NCBI RefSeq assembly: GCF_040655735.1
Contig: NZ_JBFAKK010000002.1
Coordinates: 372,001-436,000, forward strand
DNA: 64,000 nucleotides
Direction: 5' to 3'
Source of the DNA: Phytomonospora sp040655735
GTDB lineage: Bacteria; Actinomycetota; Actinomycetes; Mycobacteriales; Micromonosporaceae
The notes below the pieces were generated by a model. That model was not told the DNA's origin. It worked only from the letters and a program-made list of their open reading frames with translations, and ran no database searches. The translations under genes and the position numbers were made by a program. Of this stretch, positions 42,087 to 51,388 are shown in pieces. Position 1 is the first letter of the stretch, and each line of letters opens with the position of its first letter.

Positions 42087-44930
42087 CTACAGCCCCGAGC
42101 ACTGCCCGGAGGCACGGCCCAGGACGCGGTTGGCGAAGCCGCCGTTGACCGGCGCCGGGTCGTTGCCCGAGCAGGACAGCGCCCCGGTGATCCGGTTGCC
42201 GCCGACGAGGACGCCGCCGGTGTTGCCGCTCAGTGAGATCACGCCGGTCAGCGTGTTGGCCGCGCACTCGCCGCCGTCACCGAGCACCACCGGGCCGGTG
42301 CCGCCGCGAACCGACAGCGCGCCCAGCAGGGTCGTGCCGCAGACCTGCGTGTAAGCGGCTCCATTGACCGACACGGCCCCGATCAGCGTCGAGTCCGACA
42401 CCAGCAGGCTCGCGCCCGGACTGACCGTCACGGCGCCGATCTGGGTGGCGCCGTCAAGGCAGACCACGCCCGTCGTCACGCGCAGCACGCCGACGTGGTC
42501 GCCGGTGATCGTGCTGGTGCACGCGGGAAGCGTCGCCGGGCGAAGCCGCGCGACCTGCGGGTCGTGATCGCTGGCCTGCTCGGAGAACTCGGCGTTGATG
42601 TGCACCACGTCGTACTCCACATCGGACAGCGCCGGCGAGACCAGGATGTGGTCGAGCACCTGCGACAGGCCGTTGTAGACGTAGGTGTAGCGCTCGTTCT
42701 CCGGCAGCGTGTTGATCAGGTCGTTGAGCACGCCGCCGTCGGTCAGCGCGGCCAGGGCCGGGCTGAACTGGTAGTCGTTGATGTCACCGGCGACCACGAC
42801 GTTGGCCGCGCCGTCGACGTCCAGAACGGACTTCACGAAGGCGTTGACCGAGGTGGCCTGCGCGATGCGCTGGACCTCCGAGGAGCGCGTCGCCGGCTGG
42901 AAGCGGCCGTCGGCGTTCTGGTCGCCGCCTTTGGAGTTGAAGTGGTTGGCGATGACGATGACCTTCTCGCCACCGAAGAGGAACTCACCGGCCAAGGGCT
43001 TGCGGCTGCTCTCCCACGCGGTGTTGCCCGGGTCGACACGGCCGGGCGAGGCGCTCAGCGCGGCCGTCCCGTCGGTGTCGGCGGTGACCGTGGTCGGGGT
43101 CGTCGCGTCCCCGCCGGCGCGGTCCACGAAGGACACCCGCTCGGGGTTGAACAGGAACGCCACCCGGATGTTGCCGCCGGGCTGCCCGCCGTCCTCGCCG
43201 TTCTCCGGGCTGATCTGGCGCCACTCGTAGGCGGGACCGCCGGCCGCGACGATCGCCGCGGTGAACTGGTCGAGGGTCTGCGCGGCGTCGACGACACCGT
43301 CGTTGGTCGGGCCCGTGTTGTCCTGGATCTCTTCCAGCACGACGACGTCGGGAGAGGCGAGGCTGTCCACGACGCCCTCGGCCAGCTGCGCGAACTTGCT
43401 CGCCGGGTTCTTCGGGCTGAGGTTCTCGACGTTGTAGGTCGCCACCGACAGCTGGTCGGCGGCCTGCGGCTCGGCCGTCTCGCGCTCGATGCCGCTCGGC
43501 GTGACGCCGCCGACGGTGGTCGCCACGATCCCGTAGCCGCCGAAGAGCGAGTAGTCCACCGGCCCGGACGTGGCGCCGGTCAACACGGACCCGACGTCGG
43601 CGAGCGGGGCGTCACCGGTGATGGGGGTGACGACGATGCGCCCTGTCGGGGTGGCGTCGTAGCCGGTGTTGACCGTTCCGCCGCGCGGCGAGGCGAACTC
43701 GGCGGGCTTGGCGGTGATGTAGATCTCGCCGTACTCGTTGCCGGCGCCGACCACACGGGCGTCGTCGACCTGGACGTTCATGCCCTCGCGGCTCTCCCAG
43801 AAGTCCAGAGTGGACCGGACCGGGTCGACCGTGCCGAGGTCCTCGATGTTCCCGGTCGGCGAGACCGGGGCGTAGACGCCGGGGATGGTGTCGGGCGTGA
43901 TCAGTTCGGGGGCGGGGACGGGATTCCCGCTGGAGCAGACCGCGATCGACGGGCTGGTGATCTCGGTGGTCGACAGGCTCGACACGTTCGGGAAGGTCTC
44001 GCCGGAGGGGACCGGGTAGTAGTCCTGGACCTTGCCGGAGACCATCACCGCGTCGCCGACGGCGACGTCCATCGACCCGGTGGAGCCGACGTAGACGAGG
44101 ATCGCCTCGCTGGTGGCGGCGTCGCCGTCGGGCTGCGGCTCCTGGATCCAGAAGGCGCGGCCGCCGGCGGTGCGCACGGCCGTGACGACACCGGGGACGT
44201 CGGTGACGGTCTGGTCGTCGAAGCCGGAGATCCAGGTGTCGCCCTGGATGTCGTGGATCCGCGCCGGGCCGGGCTCGGCCGGGCAGGTCGGATCCGGGTC
44301 GGGCGTGCCGTTGGCGGCCTTCGGGGTCGGGACGGCCGCGGTGAAGTCGGCGGAGTTCACGTCGCTGTCGGCGCCGGCGGCGCGCTGTACCGACTGCGTC
44401 GCCGAGGCGCCGCCGACCGGTGTGCCCTCACGGATGAGCGCCGTGCCGTAGCCGACGAGGTCCTTAATGGACGCGACACCGCCGCAGTCGGCGTCGGTGC
44501 AGGTGAGCGCGGTGGAGCCGTTGACCAGCGCGACGGTGCCGTCGCTGCCGCCCATCGGGATCGTGCCGGTGACGTCGGGCGCCGGAAGCGGTTGCGTGCC
44601 ACCGGTTCCCTTCGCCTCGGCGATCAGGTAGAAGGCGCCCGGCGCCAGCGTTCCCGACAGCGGCGTGACCTGCCACGTGCCCGTGCCGCTGCGCGAGTGG
44701 TACTGCACCGACCATCCGGTCAGGTCGATGGGCGCCGAGCCGCGGTTGGCGAGCTCGATGAAGTCCTGGTTGAGGGTGGCGCCGGAGTTGCCGCCGCCCC
44801 CGTAGACCTCGTTGACGACTAGGTCGGCCGAGGGCGCGCTCCACGCGGGAGCCGCGGCAAGCGGCGCGATGGCGGCGGCGAGTACGAGGGCGGTCGTGCC
44901 GCTCGCCGCGCGAATCCTGGGTAGGGGCAC
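42087..44930 (-). CDS. Secreted ExeM/NucH-type nuclease with lamin-tail domain
   Basis: 947 residues from GTG 44930, with CAGGAG 6 nt upstream. Residues 1-31 form a Sec signal peptide ending in WSA. A lamin-tail domain follows (LVVNEVYGGGGNSGATLNQDFIELANRG), then an OB-like ExeM segment (VPGVVTAVRTAGGRAFWIQ), and an exo/endonuclease/phosphatase domain from about 490 (VATYNVENLSPKNP, VVLEEIQDNTG, VAGDINDYQFSP and SDHDPQVARL). The last about 130 residues are repeats of the type GAVTVSPGASLLVSDSTLIGAV. It probably degrades extracellular DNA for nutrition or biofilm turnover. The C-terminus has no LPXTG anchor. Confidence 0.92.
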   Translation of the reverse strand: MPLPRIRAASGTTALVLAAAIAPLAAAPAWSAPSADLVVNEVYGGGGNSGATLNQDFIELANRGSAPIDLTGWSVQYHSRSGTGTWQVTPLSGTLAPGAFYLIAEAKGTGGTQPLPAPDVTGTIPMGGSDGTVALVNGSTALTCTDADCGGVASIKDLVGYGTALIREGTPVGGASATQSVQRAAGADSDVNSADFTAAVPTPKAANGTPDPDPTCPAEPGPARIHDIQGDTWISGFDDQTVTDVPGVVTAVRTAGGRAFWIQEPQPDGDAATSEAILVYVGSTGSMDVAVGDAVMVSGKVQDYYPVPSGETFPNVSSLSTTEITSPSIAVCSSGNPVPAPELITPDTIPGVYAPVSPTGNIEDLGTVDPVRSTLDFWESREGMNVQVDDARVVGAGNEYGEIYITAKPAEFASPRGGTVNTGYDATPTGRIVVTPITGDAPLADVGSVLTGATSGPVDYSLFGGYGIVATTVGGVTPSGIERETAEPQAADQLSVATYNVENLSPKNPASKFAQLAEGVVDSLASPDVVVLEEIQDNTGPTNDGVVDAAQTLDQFTAAIVAAGGPAYEWRQISPENGEDGGQPGGNIRVAFLFNPERVSFVDRAGGDATTPTTVTADTDGTAALSASPGRVDPGNTAWESSRKPLAGEFLFGGEKVIVIANHFNSKGGDQNADGRFQPATRSSEVQRIAQATSVNAFVKSVLDVDGAANVVVAGDINDYQFSPALAALTDGGVLNDLINTLPENERYTYVYNGLSQVLDHILVSPALSDVEYDVVHINAEFSEQASDHDPQVARLRPATLPACTSTITGDHVGVLRVTTGVVCLDGATQIGAVTVSPGASLLVSDSTLIGAVSVNGAAYTQVCGTTLLGALSVRGGTGPVVLGDGGECAANTLTGVISLSGNTGGVLVGGNRITGALSCSGNDPAPVNGGFANRVLGRASGQCSGL

Positions 44931-45098
44931 GTAATGCTCCTGAGGGATGGGAGAAGGGAGGGGTCGAGTGTGCCTGGCGAAAGTTATCAGGCCGGTGGTC
45001 CCCGGGGCAGGCGAGCGGGAAGGTTTCGGTGGCCGTTCGCTCAGCGTTCGTTGGTCGGCGGCTGACGAGACCGCCTGAGAGGTAGGGGATCGGGCTGC

Positions 45099-45116
45099 GG
45101 CACCGCCTCCGGTGCC
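45099..45116 (-). terminator. Hairpin downstream of soxR
   Basis: GGCACCG pairs with CGGTGCC across a 4-nt loop, about 90 nt beyond the soxR stop in a gene-free stretch. Confidence 0.55.
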
Positions 45117-45204
45117 GGGACCCCGGGGTTTGGGTACGGCTGGGCCGGCGGGTTCCCGGTGTGGCCGCGCGGCTGGAGGCTCTTGGTCGGCGGTTACGTC
45201 CCTT

Positions 45205-45753
45205 CTAGGCGACGTCGCAGCTCGTGCAGTCGTAGTCGGCCAGGTCGTCAGGGACGTCCGTTGTGGTGGGGACCGCGACGGCGATCTGCCGCTCGTCCTG
45301 CGGGAAGAGCCGCAGTGGGCCGGTGCCGCCTTCGGCGCCGAGGGTGTCGTCGGGGTTGGCGAGCATGCAGTGCTCCAGCGACAGGCAGCCGCAGCCGATG
45401 CATCCGGCGAGGGTGTTGCGCATGTGGTTCATCTCGGCGATGCGCGCGTCGAGGACCGTGCGCCAGGCGTGCGCGAGGCGGACCCAGTCGCCCTGCGTCG
45501 GCGTGCGCCCGTCGGGCAGCAGCGCGAGGCCCTCGCGGATCGTCGACAGCGGGATGCCCAGGCGCTGCGAGGCGCGGATGAACGCCACGCGGCGCAAGAT
45601 GTCGCGGCGGTACCGGCGCTGATTCCCGCTGGTCCGGCGCGACTCGATGAGGCCCTTGCGCTCGTAGAAGTGCAGCGCGGACACGGCCAGCCCCGAGCGT
45701 TCGGCGACCTGGCCGACGGTCAGTTCGGTGCACGACGGTGAGATCTGGTTCAC
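45205..45753 (-). CDS. soxR: Redox-sensitive MerR-family activator SoxR
   Basis: 182 residues from a GTG. The MerR helix-turn-helix spans about 12-50 (VGQVAERSGLAVSALHFYERKGL) with a dimerisation helix to about 115. The [2Fe-2S] ligands are in CIGCGCLSLEHC (Cys118, 121, 123, 129), the exact SoxR spacing. A tail with DCTSCDVA has two extra cysteines. SoxR senses redox-cycling compounds directly. Its -10 TAAGGT overlaps the stop codon TAA of the upstream gene, so it can be transcribed independently or by readthrough. No SoxS homologue is adjacent, as is usual outside enterics. Confidence 0.95.
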   Translation of the reverse strand: MNQISPSCTELTVGQVAERSGLAVSALHFYERKGLIESRRTSGNQRRYRRDILRRVAFIRASQRLGIPLSTIREGLALLPDGRTPTQGDWVRLAHAWRTVLDARIAEMNHMRNTLAGCIGCGCLSLEHCMLANPDDTLGAEGGTGPLRLFPQDERQIAVAVPTTTDVPDDLADYDCTSCDVA

Positions 45754-45762
45754 CGTTGAACC

Positions 45763-46920
45763 TTAACTTTGATTCGGCTTGAGCCCAACGGCGCGGGCGG
45801 CGAGGTCGGCCACCGCCTCGATCATGAAGTCCGCCGCGACCTGCGCGTTGCGCCTGGCGGCGGTCGTCGCGGCGCCGGCGGCGGGGCCGTCGGCGAGTTC
45901 GGTGAGTATTCCGGCGAGTTCGGCGCAGTGCATTTCGGCGACGGCCGGTTCGAGGCGCCCGAGGCGGGCCGAGCGGGCGGCGACGACGTCGGACACGACG
46001 GTGGCGACGAGGAAGGCCACGACCACGGCGATGGGCGAGCCGACGGTGAACCAGGCGAGGAGGGTCGCCACGAGCCCGCAGCAGACGGCGAAGGTGTCGC
46101 GGGCGGCGGGGCCGAGGCCGCGTGTCGGCGGGTGGTCGAGGCGCATCGCCGACTGGAGCATGAGGTCGCGGGCGGTGGCCAGGCGCCCGACGGCGTTGGC
46201 GACGTACTCGCGGGTGCTGTCGAGCCGCAGGAGCGACCACATGACCGGGCGCAGGGCCCGCGAGACGCGTCCGGAGGTGACCGCCAGCGCGCAGCCGTCC
46301 GACTCGTGCCGGAAGGCGCCGTCGGGGAAGCGGTGCGAGCCGGTGTACCAGTCCTCGTCGGACAGGGCCTGGTAGGCCTGGCAGACGCAGGTCTCGGCGT
46401 TGGCGAGCAGCTCGCCGACGGTGACCGATTCGCCCCGGTCGACCGGCCGCAGGGGGATCCGCGCGGTCTGGGCGGGCAGGTCGCCGCGAACGTCGACAAG
46501 GGACTGGCGCAGTTCGGTCAGGGCGTCGGCGACGACGGGTTCGGGGACGTGCGGGACTTTGCTGCCGAGCTTGCGGCGGAGCCTGCGGTGCGCCGCCGTG
46601 GCGAGTTTGCCGCCGGCCAGGCCGGCGAAGACCACGGCCACGCACAGCACCCACATCGGGGCCTCGCCGTAGGGCAGGTACGCCACGGCCGTCGCGGCCA
46701 GGGCCGCGCCCGCGTACCGCGCCGCCACTCCGTGCCACCGCCGGGCACCCGACCCCACCACGCGGGCCGCGCGGTCGGCGTCCTCCGCGGCGCCGACCAG
46801 GCGGTCGTGTGCGAGCATCGCGCGCTGTTCACTGCGGTCGGCGTGCTGCCGCGCCGCCTCTCTCGCCAGGCGCGCGACTCGGCGGAGTCGGGCGGCGATC
46901 TCGCGGTGTACGGGGGTCAA
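45763..46920 (-). CDS. Membrane protein of unknown function, 385 aa
   Basis: The TTG at 46920 is preferred as start because GGAGG lies 5 nt upstream; the ATG at 46965 would add 15 residues and has no ribosome site. About four hydrophobic helices: two near 70-110 (AGAALAATAVAYLPYGEAPMW) and two near 275-315 (FAVCCGLVATLLAWFTVG). The N-terminus is a charged helix and the C-terminus is soluble and helical. No family recognised. It ends 9 nt before soxR. Confidence 0.75.
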   Translation of the reverse strand: MTPVHREIAARLRRVARLAREAARQHADRSEQRAMLAHDRLVGAAEDADRAARVVGSGARRWHGVAARYAGAALAATAVAYLPYGEAPMWVLCVAVVFAGLAGGKLATAAHRRLRRKLGSKVPHVPEPVVADALTELRQSLVDVRGDLPAQTARIPLRPVDRGESVTVGELLANAETCVCQAYQALSDEDWYTGSHRFPDGAFRHESDGCALAVTSGRVSRALRPVMWSLLRLDSTREYVANAVGRLATARDLMLQSAMRLDHPPTRGLGPAARDTFAVCCGLVATLLAWFTVGSPIAVVVAFLVATVVSDVVAARSARLGRLEPAVAEMHCAELAGILTELADGPAAGAATTAARRNAQVAADFMIEAVADLAARAVGLKPNQS

Positions 46921-47116
46921 GGGAGCCTCCGGTGACGGTGTCCTCGGGTACCCATGCAACAGCATCGGTGCAAGTTCTCGGCCTTCGGGAGTGCGGAATT
47001 CAACCTAACGTCGCGTCGAAACGGGTCGTACGTCCTGCTGTAGGACATACCCCGATTTCTCCGTGTTCGATCATGCGCCGGCCGTGAAAGTCACAGCCTC
47101 CCGCGATAATGCCCGC

Positions 47117-47479
47117 ATGGAACTGTGGAATAACCCATCCTGCTCCAAGTGCGCCGGCGCCCGCGCCCGCCTCGACGCCGGCGGCATCGGGTACCGGATC
47201 CGCCCGTACCTGGAGGATCCGCCCACCGCCGCCGAGATCACCGAGGTCCTGCGCCGCCTGGGCGCCGAGCCCTGGGACATCTGCCGCACCGGCGAGCCGG
47301 CCGCCGCCGAACTCGGCCTGGAGACCTGGACCAGGCAGCCGGCCGACCGGTCCCGCTGGATCGAGGCCATGGCCGCCCACCCGAGCCTCATTCAGCGCCC
47401 CATCCTCATCTTCGACGACGGGACCGCCCTGGTCGCCCGCGACGAGGCGGCGCTGGACGCGGCGGTCGAGAAGACCTGA
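47117..47479 (+). CDS. ArsC-like thioredoxin-fold reductase
   Basis: 120 residues from ATG 47117 (MELWNNPSCSKCAGARA), with GATAAT 6 nt upstream as a leaderless -10. The motif NPSCSKC carries the ArsC nucleophile Cys9 plus Cys12, and LIQRPILIFDDG holds the ArsC-type Arg-Pro loop. The fold matches ArsC/Spx-like glutaredoxin-linked arsenate reductases. No arsenical pump or ArsR is nearby, so an arsenic role is not certain. The next gene begins 1 nt after its stop. Confidence 0.9.
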   Translation: MELWNNPSCSKCAGARARLDAGGIGYRIRPYLEDPPTAAEITEVLRRLGAEPWDICRTGEPAAAELGLETWTRQPADRSRWIEAMAAHPSLIQRPILIFDDGTALVARDEAALDAAVEKT

Positions 47480-47480
47480 C

Positions 47481-48665
47481 GTGTACGCCGTCATCGACCT
47501 GGAGACCACCGGCCTGTACAACCGGGACCGGGTGGTCGAGGTCGCCATCGTGCACGCCGACGAGCACGGCGAGATCACCGGCCGCTGGCACACCCTCGTC
47601 AATCCCGAACGCGACCTCGGCCGCCAGGACGTGCACGGCGTCCGCGCCGCCGACGCCCGCCGCGCGCCCCGCTTCGCCGACATCGCCGGTGACATCGCCG
47701 TGCGCATGGCCGGGCGGATCCCCGTCGTGCACAACATCTCCTTCGACAGCCGGCTGCTGTCCGCCGAGTACGCCCGCCTCGGCCTTGGCATACCGCACCT
47801 GGCCGAATACGGCGTGTGCACCATGTCCTGGGCCGCCGAATACCTCCCCGGCAACGCCCGCAGCCTCGCCGACTGCCGCGCCGCGATCGGCCTGACCGGC
47901 GACCGTCCACATGAGGCGCTCGACGACGCCCTCGCCACCGCCGCCCTCCTGCGCGTCTACATCCGCCGCGCCGGCTATCCGCCGCCTTGGGCGGTCCTGG
48001 CCACGACCGCCGCCTCGATGCGCTGGCCCGGCCTCCCGCACGGCCTCGTCGCCGAACGCCATCGCAGCCTCTTCGACGTGCCCGGTGAGTTCCTCACCCG
48101 CATCCCCCGCGCCCGCGAGGGCCCGCCCGGGGACCCGGTGAAGTACCTGACGGCCGTCGACATCGCCCTCCTCGACGGCTGCGTCTCGGCCTCGGAGGCC
48201 GACCAGCTCGTCGAGATCGCCACCGGCGAGGGCTTCGACCGCGACCACGTCCTCGGCCTCCACCGCGCCTACCTGCGCGGGCTCGTCGCGCAGGGCGTCG
48301 GCCGCGCCGACCTCGCCGAACGCGCCCGGCTGCTGGGCCTGCCGACCGTCCCGGCCTCGCCCGCCGAGCCGATCACGCCGCGTTTCGCGCTGCGGCCCGG
48401 CGACGTCGTCGTGCTCACCGGATCCTTCGCCGAGACCAAGGAGTACTGGGCCGAGGTCGCCGAGGCGGCCGGCCTGTCGGTCGCCGGGCACGTGTCGCGG
48501 CGGACGGCGATGGTCGTGGCGGCCGACCCCGACTCCATGTCGGGCAAGGCGACCACGGCACGCCGTTACGGGATCCCCGTGGTGGCCGTGGAAGGAATGC
48601 TGCGGGCGATGTCAGCCGGGTTCGAGCACGCCGGTGGCCAGGCCGTCCTCGACGGTCCGCCGTAG
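47481..48665 (+). CDS. DnaQ-type 3'-5' exonuclease with TerB-like and BRCT domains
   Basis: 394 residues from GTG 47481, 1 nt after the ArsC-like stop. The DEDDh exonuclease domain (1-165) has YAVIDLETTGL, VVHNISFDSRLL and RPHEALDDALATAALL. A helical part near 230-295 (TAVDIALLDGCVSASEADQL) looks TerB-like. The C-terminus is a BRCT domain (DVVVLTGSFAETKEYWAE). It trims 3' ends of DNA and may act in repair. Its 3' end overlaps the convergent methylase gene by 54 nt. Confidence 0.9.
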   Translation: MYAVIDLETTGLYNRDRVVEVAIVHADEHGEITGRWHTLVNPERDLGRQDVHGVRAADARRAPRFADIAGDIAVRMAGRIPVVHNISFDSRLLSAEYARLGLGIPHLAEYGVCTMSWAAEYLPGNARSLADCRAAIGLTGDRPHEALDDALATAALLRVYIRRAGYPPPWAVLATTAASMRWPGLPHGLVAERHRSLFDVPGEFLTRIPRAREGPPGDPVKYLTAVDIALLDGCVSASEADQLVEIATGEGFDRDHVLGLHRAYLRGLVAQGVGRADLAERARLLGLPTVPASPAEPITPRFALRPGDVVVLTGSFAETKEYWAEVAEAAGLSVAGHVSRRTAMVVAADPDSMSGKATTARRYGIPVVAVEGMLRAMSAGFEHAGGQAVLDGPP

Positions 48666-50399
48666 CGTCCGGCCGAGCTCGGTGACCCGCTCGGCCGACT
48701 CCTCGAAGTCGCGCAGCATCGCGAAGGCGCGGCCGAGGGCGCGCTGCTCCGGCAACGCGATCACGGGAACCGTCAGGCGGCGGACCACCTCGCCGGTCAG
48801 GCCCGGCCCGCGGTCGAGGAGCGCCTTGTTGGCCGGCCCGCCGAGGAAACCGGCCAGGAACGACGGATCCAGCCGGCCGGGAGCCGGGCGCAGCACGAAA
48901 CGCGAACCGGCCGCCTCGGCGTTCGCCTCGGTGATGACCGTCGGCTCGCGCCGGTCGCCGACACCGCGCAGCACGATGTCGCCGACCTGCGGGACCTCCG
49001 CGCGCAGGATGACCAGCTCCCCGCCGCGTTCGAGGTCGGCGACGGTGTGGAGCTCCCACCGGGCGCGCGCGCCGGACTCGGCGAAGCTCAGCCGTCCCAG
49101 GTCCTTGCGGAAGACGCGCAGCCGCTGTTCGAGCGCGTCGGTGAGGCCGTCGGCCATCGAGGCGACGACCTCGGCGCCCAGCGGCTGGTGCGCCACGTGC
49201 AGGGACGGCGTCAGGTCGACCGCGTCGTCCAGCAGCGTCTCGGCGGGTACGACCCGGCGGGTGCCGGTGGGCGGGATCTCGCCGCTGTCGGCGAACTCGC
49301 GCCATGCGGGCAGCACCAGCTCCGACAGCCGGCGCCAGGCGACCTCGCGGGCGTCGGTGCACGCCGAGCCGTCGACGAACAGAGTTCCTTGTGGAAGGTC
49401 GACCGTCGGTGCGGTGAGGATCCACAGGTGCAGCCCCAGATGCGCCGGCGGCGCCGCGCCCGGAGGCAGTGCGACCACGGCCCGCAGCGCGCCCCGGCGC
49501 AGCAGTTCGGCCCGGATCGCCCGCCCGCTGGGACGCGACGCGACGGCCGGCGGCAGCAGCAGCACGACGGGCGCGCCCGGTTCGGCCAGCCACAGGCAGT
49601 GCTGGAGCCACGCGAGCTCGGACTCGTTGCGGGGCGGCCGCCCGTAGGTCCAGCGCGGGTCGGGGCCCGTGGCGGTCGCGCGCTCCTTGAAGGGCGGGTG
49701 GCACACGACGGCCGAGGCCCGCCCGCGCGCCTCGGTCCGGGGCTCGCCGAAAGGCCGGTCGACGGTGATCTCGCCGCGCCCGCCGTCGAAGGCGAGCCGG
49801 ACGCCGCTGAGCGCGGCCAGCCCGGGATCCCGTTCGTGGCCGTGGACGCGGCCCGCTCCGGCGGCCAGCGCGGCCAGCAGCAGGTTCCCCGAACCGCAGG
49901 CCGGGTCGAGGACCGTCGGGCGGGGCCCGGCGATCGCGGCCATCAGCGCCGCCAGCTCCGGCGGAGTGTGCGGCGCGCGCGGGGCGACGGTGGCGAGCAT
50001 GCGGTCGTGGAGTTCGTCGAAAAGGCGGCGGGCGCCCCGGGCCGCCGCGACAGGGGCCACCTCGGCCGCCAGGGCCGTCCACGTGAGGTCCACATCGGAT
50101 GCCCGCGGGCCGCCGTTCTCCAGGTGCAGCAGGATCGCGGCGAGCGTCGGCACCGTCGAGGCGTCGACGGTGTGGCGCAGCTCGGCCCACAGCGTGTCCG
50201 CCCGGCTCTGCTCGGGCAGCCGCCGGTGCCCGCGCAGCCAGGACAGGACCTGCTCGCGCTCATAGGCGGGACTGGCGGCGGTGCCGCCGGCCGGCTCGGG
50301 GAAGTCGGCGTGCCTCTTGCGCCAGTGGCTGACCGTCGCACGCGTGACGTTGGCCAGTCTGGCGATGTCGGCGGCGGTGATCATCGTCGCGTCCGGCAT
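48612..50399 (-). CDS. HTH plus N6-adenine methylase-like protein with altered catalytic motif
   Basis: 595 residues from ATG 50399. A MerR-like helix-turn-helix opens the protein (6-35, ITAADIARLANVTRATVSHW). The methylase core has motif I LDPACGSGN (164-172), so SAM binding is likely. Motif IV, normally (N/D)PP(Y/F), reads CHPPF at 233-237, with His for the catalytic Asn. The C-terminal half resembles HsdM/HsdS-type target recognition (LDPSFLAGFLGGPANKALL). It may bind DNA without methylating, or use a variant chemistry. It is divergent from an Mrr-like endonuclease gene. Confidence 0.85.
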   Translation of the reverse strand: MPDATMITAADIARLANVTRATVSHWRKRHADFPEPAGGTAASPAYEREQVLSWLRGHRRLPEQSRADTLWAELRHTVDASTVPTLAAILLHLENGGPRASDVDLTWTALAAEVAPVAAARGARRLFDELHDRMLATVAPRAPHTPPELAALMAAIAGPRPTVLDPACGSGNLLLAALAAGAGRVHGHERDPGLAALSGVRLAFDGGRGEITVDRPFGEPRTEARGRASAVVCHPPFKERATATGPDPRWTYGRPPRNESELAWLQHCLWLAEPGAPVVLLLPPAVASRPSGRAIRAELLRRGALRAVVALPPGAAPPAHLGLHLWILTAPTVDLPQGTLFVDGSACTDAREVAWRRLSELVLPAWREFADSGEIPPTGTRRVVPAETLLDDAVDLTPSLHVAHQPLGAEVVASMADGLTDALEQRLRVFRKDLGRLSFAESGARARWELHTVADLERGGELVILRAEVPQVGDIVLRGVGDRREPTVITEANAEAAGSRFVLRPAPGRLDPSFLAGFLGGPANKALLDRGPGLTGEVVRRLTVPVIALPEQRALGRAFAMLRDFEESAERVTELGRTLRRTVEDGLATGVLEPG

Positions 50400-50523
50400 T
50401 CCTTGGCTCCCAACGGTAAGGCCCAGGTCAGGTGTTCGACCGTTGCAAGATATCGAAGATTTGACATAGCTGACACCACTGATGGGTAACCGTGTCCGTA
50501 CCGTGCTAATTTGACCGTCCACA

Positions 50524-50551
50524 AGGGATCGCTGGCGGTCAGCCGATCCCT
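50524..50551 (+). promoter_or_regulatory. Leader hairpin before the Mrr-like gene
   Basis: AGGGATCG pairs with CGATCCCT over a 12-nt loop whose inner bases CTG/CAG can extend the stem. It lies about 50 nt before the ATG and may affect transcription or translation. Confidence 0.45.
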
Positions 50552-50600
50552 CGCGGACCAACAGGAGAAATGCCACCCACCACGAAAGGTCGGACATCAC

Positions 50601-51308
50601 ATGTCGAGCTTGGCGGGGGAGCCGAGGCTCCCCTGGCGGCGGCGTGTCATCAGCGATGGCGAGCCGTTTCGGATTCCTGACCCCGACGATCCCCCCGATC
50701 AGGCGCGCTCGCGCCCGGCCGGTTCCCTGCACGCCGGGCTGGCCCGGTTGAGGGGCCCCCGGCGCGACCGGACGCGCCCGGCGGCCGAACCCGGGCGCTT
50801 CAGCCGGACCGGTGAGAAGCGGCTCGCGGCCACCGATCCGGCCGAACTGGGCGCCCGGCTGGTCGCGCGCATGCGGGAATCCGGTCACGATTTCTTCATC
50901 CGCACCGTGCTGGGACTGCTCGCCGCCGACGGCTACCAGTCGCCGGACGGGCACCGGATGACGCTCGACGCGCTCGGCCACACGATGGTGCAGGGGGTGA
51001 TCTGGCACGACCCTTACGACACCGATCCGCTGTTCGTGGTCTGCCGCAAAGTGGGGATCGCCCGTACCGTCGGCCTTCGCGAGATCGAGGTCTTCGCGCG
51101 GGAGATGTCCGCGCAGCCGACCAGCCGCGGCTGTGTGGTGACCACGGGCCGCTTCACGCAGGAGGCCCGCGAGTACGCCGCCGAGGTCGCCGAGCGGGTG
51201 ACCCTGCGGCTGATCGACCAGCGCGAACTCGGTGAACTGATGATCCGGCACCGCTGCGGCGTGCGCCGGACCCTCGACGTCGACGAGGCGTTCTTCGAGG
51301 TCGGCTGA
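50601..51308 (+). CDS. Mrr-like restriction endonuclease-fold protein, degenerate active site
   Basis: 235 residues from ATG 50601. Residues 1-85 are basic and disordered. From about 90 the Mrr_cat pattern follows: FFIRTVLGLLAADGYQSPDG, a beta pair ending LFVVCRKVG, then REIEVFAREM, GCVVTTGRFTQEAREYA and LRLIDQRELGELM. In Mrr enzymes the QxK catalytic motif falls where this protein has VCRK, so the Gln and probably the Lys are changed. It may be a DNA-binding relative without cleavage. It is divergent from the HTH-methylase gene, which is also altered. Confidence 0.8.
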   Translation: MSSLAGEPRLPWRRRVISDGEPFRIPDPDDPPDQARSRPAGSLHAGLARLRGPRRDRTRPAAEPGRFSRTGEKRLAATDPAELGARLVARMRESGHDFFIRTVLGLLAADGYQSPDGHRMTLDALGHTMVQGVIWHDPYDTDPLFVVCRKVGIARTVGLREIEVFAREMSAQPTSRGCVVTTGRFTQEAREYAAEVAERVTLRLIDQRELGELMIRHRCGVRRTLDVDEAFFEVG

Positions 51309-51388
51309 GTTTTCGCCTCGTATCGAGGCGTGGACAACGGTCGGTCCCGGGGGTGGGTCCGGGACCGACCGAGTACGAGGGGGATCGC

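Noticed and set aside
47117..47479. Arsenic resistance operon
   Set aside because: Only an ArsC-like protein is present; no ArsB/Acr3 or ArsR neighbour.
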